A stretch of 64,000 nucleotides of DNA from Lysobacter sp. Root76 (GTDB taxonomy: Bacteria > Pseudomonadota > Gammaproteobacteria > Xanthomonadales > Xanthomonadaceae), in NCBI RefSeq assembly GCF_001428685.1, contig NZ_LMIK01000006.1, positions 376,860 to 440,859 on the forward strand, in the 5' to 3' direction. Below the pieces are notes generated by a model. The model made no database searches and was not told where the DNA came from. It worked only from the letters and a program-made list of their open reading frames with translations. The position numbers were made by a program, and so were the translations under genes. Every line of letters begins with the position of its first letter. Position 1 is the stretch's first letter. Positions 58,866 to 64,000 of the stretch are shown here, piece by piece.

Positions 58866-60829
58866 ACCGCCCAGCAGGCGCAGCCGAGGGAGCCCCAGAA
58901 GCTCTTCAGGTCCCCGGCTGGAACCTGGCTGTCCCAGGCCGCGATGTGGTCGTGACCGTGCACGCGACAGCCGTGACTGCATCCGCAACCGGACGCCGCG
59001 ACCGGCGTGCGCGCGGCCGATGGGTCGGCCCAGGCGGCGTAACCGCCGTAACGACGCACCGGCGACCACTCGGGCATCGCCGGCGGCGGCGGAACGTCAT
59101 GGGCGACGAACTCGCCTGCGGCGTACACGACCTTGCCGCCGACGACCGTCAGCAGAGAGGTGATGCCGGTGATTTCATCTTCGCTGCATGCGAAGAAATC
59201 CCGGTCGGGCACGATGAGATCGGCCAGCTGTCCCGGCTTGATGCGGCCCTTGTTGCCCTCCTCGTTCGAGAACCAGGCGACGTTCTCCGTCCACATCCGC
59301 AATGCCTGCTCACGATCCAGGCAATTGCGGCGCGGATACAGTGAGGTTCCGCCAATAGTGCGTCCCGTCGTCAGCCAGGACAGCGATACCCACGGGTTGT
59401 ACGAAGCGACGCGGGTCGCGTCGGTGCCGGCCGATGTCTTCACACCGGATTCCAGGATCCGCTTGACCGGCGGCGTCGCTTCGGCGGCCTTGGCGCCGTA
59501 GCGTTCGACGAAGTACTCGCCCTGGTAAGCCATACGATGCTGCACGGCGATGCCGCCGCCCAGGGCGGCCACACGGTCGATCGATTCGGGCGAAATGGTT
59601 TCCGCGTGGTCGAAAAACCAGTGCAGGCCGTCGAACGGCATTTCGCGATTTATTTTCTCGAACACGTCCAGCGCACGCCGGATGGTCTCGTCGTAGGTGG
59701 CGTGCATGCGCCAGGGCCAACGGTTCTGCACCAGGATGCGCACCACGCCTTCCAGATCGCCCTCCATCTCGGCGGGCATGTCCGGCCGGGGCTCGCGAAA
59801 ATCCTCGAAGTCGGCGGCGGAGAACACCAGCATCTCGCCGGCGCCGTTATGGCGGAAATAGTCGTCGCCCTGCCGGTACTTCGACCCCGCCGTCCAGCGC
59901 AGAAAATCGTCCTTTTCCTGCTTTGGCTTCTGGGTGAACAGGTTGTAGGCCAGACGGACGGTTAGCTGGCCGTCCCGCGCGAGCGTACGAATGACTTCGT
60001 AGTCTTCAGGATAGTTCTGAAATCCTCCGCCGGCGTCGATCACGCTGGTCACGCCGAGCCGGTTCAGCTCGCGCATGAAATGGCGCGTCGAATTCAGCTG
60101 GTAGTCGAATGGCAGCTTCGGCCCTTTCGCCAGCGTCGAGTAAAGGATGTTCGCGTTCGGCTTGGCGAGCAGCAGTCCGGTCGGATTTCCCTCGCCATCG
60201 CGCAGGATCTGACCGCCGGCCGGCTCCGGCGTATCGCGGTTGTAGCCGATCACACGCAGCGCCGCCGCATTGAGCAGGGCGCGGTCGTACAGATGCAGGA
60301 TGAACACCGGGGTGTCCGGTGCAGCCGCGTTGAGTTCCTCCAACGTCGGCAAACGCTTCTCGGTGAACTGGTGTTCGCTGAAGCCGCCGACCACGCGCAC
60401 CCATTGCGGCGGCGGCGTGACCGCGACCTGCCGTTTCAGCATCGCCATCGCGTCGGCCAGGCTGCGCACGCCGTCCCAACGCAGTTCCATGTTGTAGTTC
60501 AGACCGCCACGGATGACGTGGGTGTGGTTGTCGCACAGGCCAGGCAGCACGCTGCGGCCTTGCAGGTCGATTACCTGCGTCGACGGTCCAGCCAGGGCGA
60601 GGATGTCGCGGTCCTCGCCGACATGGGTGAAGCGTCCGTCCACGATCGCCACGGCGGTGGCGGTGGGCCGACCGCGGTCGAGGGTAGTGAACTTTCCGCC
60701 ATGGAGGATGAGATCGGGCATCGCAGAGATTCCGGACAGTGGCAGGGCCATCGCGGAAGTCGCCGCGACTGCCGTGCCGAGGAAGTTGCGTCGGCTGCGA
60801 TCCACTCCAGGGGTTGCACGCGGACTCAT
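58862..60829 (-). CDS. Exported amidohydrolase (Amidohydrolase_3, YtcJ-like)
   Basis: The 655-residue enzyme has a Tat signal (SRRNFLG at the N-terminus), a metal site with DNHTHV near residue 100, a later His in WFFDHAETI and the Asp region SAGTDATRV. It should hydrolyse an amide or related bond in the periplasm. The last 70 residues contain a Cys/His-rich tail (CGCSHGCRVHGHDH) not usual in the family. The start overlaps the XapX stop (ATGA). Confidence 0.87.
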   Translation of the reverse strand: MSPRATPGVDRSRRNFLGTAVAATSAMALPLSGISAMPDLILHGGKFTTLDRGRPTATAVAIVDGRFTHVGEDRDILALAGPSTQVIDLQGRSVLPGLCDNHTHVIRGGLNYNMELRWDGVRSLADAMAMLKRQVAVTPPPQWVRVVGGFSEHQFTEKRLPTLEELNAAAPDTPVFILHLYDRALLNAAALRVIGYNRDTPEPAGGQILRDGEGNPTGLLLAKPNANILYSTLAKGPKLPFDYQLNSTRHFMRELNRLGVTSVIDAGGGFQNYPEDYEVIRTLARDGQLTVRLAYNLFTQKPKQEKDDFLRWTAGSKYRQGDDYFRHNGAGEMLVFSAADFEDFREPRPDMPAEMEGDLEGVVRILVQNRWPWRMHATYDETIRRALDVFEKINREMPFDGLHWFFDHAETISPESIDRVAALGGGIAVQHRMAYQGEYFVERYGAKAAEATPPVKRILESGVKTSAGTDATRVASYNPWVSLSWLTTGRTIGGTSLYPRRNCLDREQALRMWTENVAWFSNEEGNKGRIKPGQLADLIVPDRDFFACSEDEITGITSLLTVVGGKVVYAAGEFVAHDVPPPPAMPEWSPVRRYGGYAAWADPSAARTPVAASGCGCSHGCRVHGHDHIAAWDSQVPAGDLKSFWGSLGCACWAV

Positions 60830-61104
60830 GAGCGCGCAGCCGGATCGCCGTCCGGCACGCGGGGCCGGTCGCACTTGGGCAACTCGCCGAACATGTGCGG
60901 CTTGACCTGCTCGTGGATCCAGGCGCTGGGCGGCTTCTGCCTGGGCAGGTAGTGCTTCAGCAGCGGTGGAATCTGTTCACCGATGAGGATGCCCAGCAGA
61001 CCGACCAGCGCGATCACCGGCGGCGCCGGCGAACGCACGTTGAGCAAGGCATAGATGATCCCGACCAGCAGGCCGGCACCCAGCGAGAAGAGATACGGCT
61101 TCAT
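60826..61104 (-). CDS. XapX domain (DUF1427) membrane protein
   Basis: The 92-residue protein has two membrane helices (LFSLGAGLLVGIIYALLNV and PPVIALVGLLGILIGEQ), the XapX pattern, and a polar C-terminal extension. XapX proteins are found beside hydrolase genes of this kind; the function is unknown. The ATG at 61102-61104 follows CGGAG. Confidence 0.85.
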   Translation of the reverse strand: MKPYLFSLGAGLLVGIIYALLNVRSPAPPVIALVGLLGILIGEQIPPLLKHYLPRQKPPSAWIHEQVKPHMFGELPKCDRPRVPDGDPAARS

Positions 61105-61168
61105 CGGCACGGCTCCGACGTAAAACGCGGTACGGCCGGGGAAGGATGGCCGTACCGCCGAATGGACC

Positions 61169-62146
61169 TCAGGCCTTGATGAAGGCGAGCAGATCCTCGT
61201 TGAACTGCTGCTGGTGCGTGGCCGGCAGACCGTGCGGCGCCTTGGGGTACTCCTTCAGCGTCGCGCCCTTGACCAGTTTCACCGCGAGGCGCGCAGCACC
61301 ATCGATCGGCACCACTTGGTCGTCGTCGCCGTGAATGAACAAGGTCGGCACGTCGATCTTCTTCAGATCTTCGGTGTAGTCGACTTCGGAGAACTGCTTG
61401 ATGCAGTCGTACTGCCCCTTCAGGCCGCCCATCATGCCTTGCAGCCAGAATGCATCGATCGCACCCTGCGACTTCTTCGCACCGGGGCGGTTGAAGCCGA
61501 AGAACGGACCGGCGGCGAGGTCTTGATAGAACTGCGAGCGGTCGGTGAGCACGCCGGCGCGGATGCCGTCGAACACCTCGATCGGCAAGCCGTTGGGATG
61601 GCTCGGCGTCTTCGCCATGATCGGCGGCACCGCGCCCGCCAGCACGGCCTTGGCGACGCGCTTGGTACCGTGACGGCCCATGTAGTGCGCAATCTCGCCA
61701 CCGCCGGTGGAATGACCGACCAGGACGACATCGCGCAGATCCAACTGCTCGATCAGTTCGGCAAGGTCGTCGGCGTAGGTGTCCATGTCGTTGCCCTGCC
61801 AAGGCTGGTCCGAACGCCCATGGCCACGGCGGTCATGGGCGATCGTGCGATAGCCCTGGCCGCTGAGGAACAGCATCTGCGCCTCCCAGGCGTCGCCGCT
61901 CAGCGGCCAGCCGTGGGAGAACACCACCGGCTGTCCCTTGCCCCAATCCTTATAGAAGATGCGAGTGCCGTCTTTGGTCGTGATCGTGCTCATGGTGGGA
62001 GCGCCCTTTTTCGTTGTCGAGGAGGAGGAAGCCGGTGCGGCCAGGGAGACCGCAGGCAGGACCATCGCGGCGGTTGCGGCGACGGAGGTGCCCAGCAGGG
62101 CCCGGCGACCTTCGTCGATTCCGCCGTTTGTTTCGTCGGTTTTCAT
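61169..62146 (-). CDS. Exported alpha/beta hydrolase (chloroperoxidase/esterase type)
   Basis: The 325-residue protein has a Tat-like signal ([16 protein letters not shown]), then a hydrolase domain with the oxyanion region HGWPLSG, the nucleophile in GHSTGGG, the acid in HGDDDQVVP and the His in APHGLPATH. The family includes non-haem chloroperoxidases and arylesterases; substrate unknown. A degraded paralogue lies at 52474-52660. Confidence 0.9.
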   Translation of the reverse strand: MKTDETNGGIDEGRRALLGTSVAATAAMVLPAVSLAAPASSSSTTKKGAPTMSTITTKDGTRIFYKDWGKGQPVVFSHGWPLSGDAWEAQMLFLSGQGYRTIAHDRRGHGRSDQPWQGNDMDTYADDLAELIEQLDLRDVVLVGHSTGGGEIAHYMGRHGTKRVAKAVLAGAVPPIMAKTPSHPNGLPIEVFDGIRAGVLTDRSQFYQDLAAGPFFGFNRPGAKKSQGAIDAFWLQGMMGGLKGQYDCIKQFSEVDYTEDLKKIDVPTLFIHGDDDQVVPIDGAARLAVKLVKGATLKEYPKAPHGLPATHQQQFNEDLLAFIKA

Positions 62147-62189
62147 GTGCTCTCTCGGATGGGTGAGCGAAGTTGACCTGGATGGCCGG

Positions 62190-62843
62190 TCAATGGCCGC
62201 CTTCCTGCGCGCTGAACATCGTCTTGGCGTACTGGATGCCGATGCCGTAGCCGCCGGCGTGCTCGCGGGCGATACCGGTGGTAAGCGCGTAGGTTTCGCC
62301 GCGCGCCCAGTCGCGCTGCAGTTCCAGCATGTACTGCAGGCTGGTCATCGGCCGTGCGCCGGCCTGGATCATGCGCGCCACGGCTCGCTCATGCGCCTCG
62401 TCGGACACGTCACCGCAGGCGTCCGTGATGACGTAGGTCTCGAAGCCCTGGTCCAGCGCCGACAGCACCGGCCCCACGATGCACACGCCCGTCCATAGCC
62501 CGGCGAACACCAGCCTGCTCTTGCCGATCTCGTTGACGCGATCGGTGACCTGCGCATCTTCCCAGGCGTTCATGCTGGTACGGTCGTAGACCGGGCCGGC
62601 GAAGATGTCGGTGATCTCCGGAAACAAGGGCCCGGAGAAGCTTTTCTCCGCCACCGTGGTGACGATGGTGGGCACGCCGAAGCCTTGCGCCGCCTTGGCG
62701 ACCAGCGCCGTGTTGGTACGCAGCGAACCGATATCGATCGAGCGGACCGCGAAGGCCATCTGCGACTGATGGTCGATCAGGATCAGGGTGTGATCCTGGG
62801 ATGTGAGCAGGGTCTTGCCGGGAACAGGGGATGCCTTCGCCAT
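62190..62843 (-). CDS. Isochorismatase-family hydrolase
   Basis: The 217-residue protein has the cysteine hydrolase fold with catalytic Asp in [14 protein letters not shown], a Lys in TVAEKSFSG and Cys in [16 protein letters not shown]. Proteins like this hydrolyse isochorismate or various amides. The ATG at 62841-62843 starts the domain. It is the first gene of the leftward set ending at the porin and dps genes. Confidence 0.88.
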   Translation of the reverse strand: MAKASPVPGKTLLTSQDHTLILIDHQSQMAFAVRSIDIGSLRTNTALVAKAAQGFGVPTIVTTVAEKSFSGPLFPEITDIFAGPVYDRTSMNAWEDAQVTDRVNEIGKSRLVFAGLWTGVCIVGPVLSALDQGFETYVITDACGDVSDEAHERAVARMIQAGARPMTSLQYMLELQRDWARGETYALTTGIAREHAGGYGIGIQYAKTMFSAQEGGH

Positions 62844-63056
62844 GTGAGCGCTCCGAACGGTGGGATACACGCAATCGTCCTGCGTGCGTTCGGAATGAAT
62901 ACTGGCGCCTGCCGCTGCGGCGGAAAACACCACGACGGAGGAAACGCTACTCCCTCGTTGGGGGGACGCAGGATGCGATCGGCTGCGAATCGGACACGCT
63001 GCCATCGGGACCGCACGCACCGGTTGCCGACGACGCCGGCTCGGTGCAAGCGCGCG

Positions 63057-63689
63057 CTAAACGCTGAGAATGCCCCGCTTCAGGCCGATGGTGACCGCGT
63101 GCGTGCGGTCGTTCGCACCCAGCTTCGATAGCACGCTCTTCATATGGGTCTTGACGGTTTCCTCGGAGATCGACAGCTGCGCCGCGATCATCTTGTTCGA
63201 GTTTCCGGCGGCGACTCCCTTCAGGATCTCGACCTCGCGGGCAGTCAGATCGCTGTCGATCGAGTGTTCCGCGATCTGTACGGCCACTTCCGGCGGAATC
63301 CTCCGCCGGCCCGCCATCACCGCGCGGATGGTGTCCAGCAGCTCCTTCCGCAACGAACTTTTCAGCAGATAGCCCTGCGCGCCAGCGCGCAGCGCGTGCA
63401 CCGCCTGCACGTCGCCGCTGTAGGTCGTCAGCACGATGATGCGGGCGGCCGGGAACTCCTTGCGGATCTGCGCGATGGCCTCGACGCCGCCTACTTCCGG
63501 CATCTGCAGGTCCATCAGGGTCACATCCGGCATGCAGGCACGAAACGCCTCAACGGCTTCGCGGCCGTTGCTGGCTTCGCCGACCAGCTCCATGTCGGGC
63601 TCGCCGGCCAGCACTCCGGCGATGCCCTCGCGCAACAATGGATGGTCGTCGACGGTAAGAATGCGGATCGGTCGTGCTTGCATCGTCAT
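63057..63689 (-). CDS. NarL/FixJ-type response regulator
   Basis: The 210-residue protein has a receiver domain (acidic pair in VDDHP, phosphorylation Asp in PDVTLMDLQMPE near residue 60, Lys in YLLKSS) and a LuxR-type helix-turn-helix (LTAREVEILKGVAAGNSNKMIAAQLSISEETVKTHMKSVLSKL). The ATG at 63687-63689 overlaps the histidine kinase stop (ATGA), and GGAGAG lies upstream. It probably controls stress or detoxification genes nearby, but the target is not shown. Confidence 0.93.
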   Translation of the reverse strand: MTMQARPIRILTVDDHPLLREGIAGVLAGEPDMELVGEASNGREAVEAFRACMPDVTLMDLQMPEVGGVEAIAQIRKEFPAARIIVLTTYSGDVQAVHALRAGAQGYLLKSSLRKELLDTIRAVMAGRRRIPPEVAVQIAEHSIDSDLTAREVEILKGVAAGNSNKMIAAQLSISEETVKTHMKSVLSKLGANDRTHAVTIGLKRGILSV

Positions 63690-64000
63690 GTCTTGGCTCT
63701 CCAGATTCGCATTATCCTCCTGCGCCAATCGCTCCAGCGCGACTGGCGATGTCCGTCCGGACGGAGCAGCAGTTCCACCTCGGTGCCCTTGCCGGGGCGA
63801 CTCCATAGACGCAGCTCGGCGCCGATGGCCTTGGCGCGCTCGCGCATTCCCGGCAGTCCCCAATGCCCCGAACGCGCGCCGTTGAGGATCACTTCTTCGG
63901 CGATGCCCTGGCCGTCGTCGCGGAATCGGAAGACCAGGCAACCGCCAGAATGGGATATCTCGACTTCGATCTGGCTCGCGTCGGCATGGCGGAAGGCATT
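63686..64000 (-). CDS. Sensor histidine kinase, C-terminal part (cut by window edge)
   Basis: The visible 104 codons encode the HATPase domain: the N box NAFRHADA, the G1 box FRDDGQGI and the G2 box GHWGLPGMRERAKAIGAEL, ending in a short basic tail. This is the NarX-type kinase that pairs with the adjacent response regulator. The sensor and phosphoacceptor parts lie beyond position 64000. Confidence 0.9.
   Translation of the reverse strand, partial: NAFRHADASQIEVEISHSGGCLVFRFRDDGQGIAEEVILNGARSGHWGLPGMRERAKAIGAELRLWSRPGKGTEVELLLRPDGHRQSRWSDWRRRIMRIWRAKT

Overview
The window is high-GC DNA from a gammaproteobacterium of the Xanthomonadaceae, most likely Lysobacter or a close relative. The basis is the gene content and order (ppsA/ppsR divergent pair, copL-copA-copB copper operon, DUF2721 tandem, tadA, orn), the dense GTAG-type REP hairpins with the core GTAGGAGCGGCGTAAGCC, and an inovirus integrated at a dif-like site. 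The genus is inferred, not proven. The dif-like site at about 32.1 kb implies that the window spans the replication terminus region.

Layout. (1) 0-17.7 kb is core chromosome: an alpha/beta hydrolase, threonine aldolase with a DUF1244 partner, folD, guaB-guaA, an MFS pump with a divergent LysR regulator, tadA, two DUF2721 membrane proteins, orn, mscS, ppsA and ppsR, and a DUF1249 protein. REP hairpins sit between several of these. (2) 17.7-20.4 kb holds tRNA-Ala(GGC) and tRNA-Glu(TTC), followed by a short compositionally distinct island with a HEPN-like gene and a P-loop ATPase gene. (3) 20.4-29.2 kb is a copper-resistance block in two leftward operons: merR-type regulator plus P-type ATPase, and copL-copA-copB-cytochrome c-DUF411. 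Both have a similar dyad upstream. (4) 29.3-32.0 kb carries a topoisomerase IB and an Hsp70-like (YegD-type) protein.

(5) 32.1-41.3 kb is a filamentous prophage of about 9.2 kb bounded by 65-bp imperfect direct repeats that start in the dif core. Rightward: the repressor at the right end and a small inoviral gene at the left end. Leftward: small early genes, rep, gpV, coat proteins, pIII, a pVI-like protein, Zot, and then cargo genes. The repressor frame runs through the attachment repeat, so its C-terminus differs between the integrated and circular forms. (6) 41.3-52.8 kb is a second accessory block: a DUF6216 membrane protein, a KfrA-like protein divergent from a tyrosine recombinase, an XRE regulator, a papain-like hydrolase, a 1002-residue protein with a C-terminal PD-(D/E)xK nuclease motif, an SDR/AraC pair, and fragments of a hydrolase and of the inoviral left-end gene. 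(7) 52.9-64 kb is a detoxification/stress region: LysR-pirin, Dps, and a long leftward set with translational overlaps (isochorismatase-type hydrolase, alpha/beta hydrolase, XapX, exported amidohydrolase, DoxX, MFS, porin). It ends at a NarL-type response regulator and a histidine kinase cut by the window edge.

Best candidates for undescribed biology are the 1002-residue nuclease-like protein, the HEPN-like/ATPase pair beside tRNA-Glu, and the attachment-site-encoded tail of the phage repressor. All functions come from reading motifs by eye; no database search was run.
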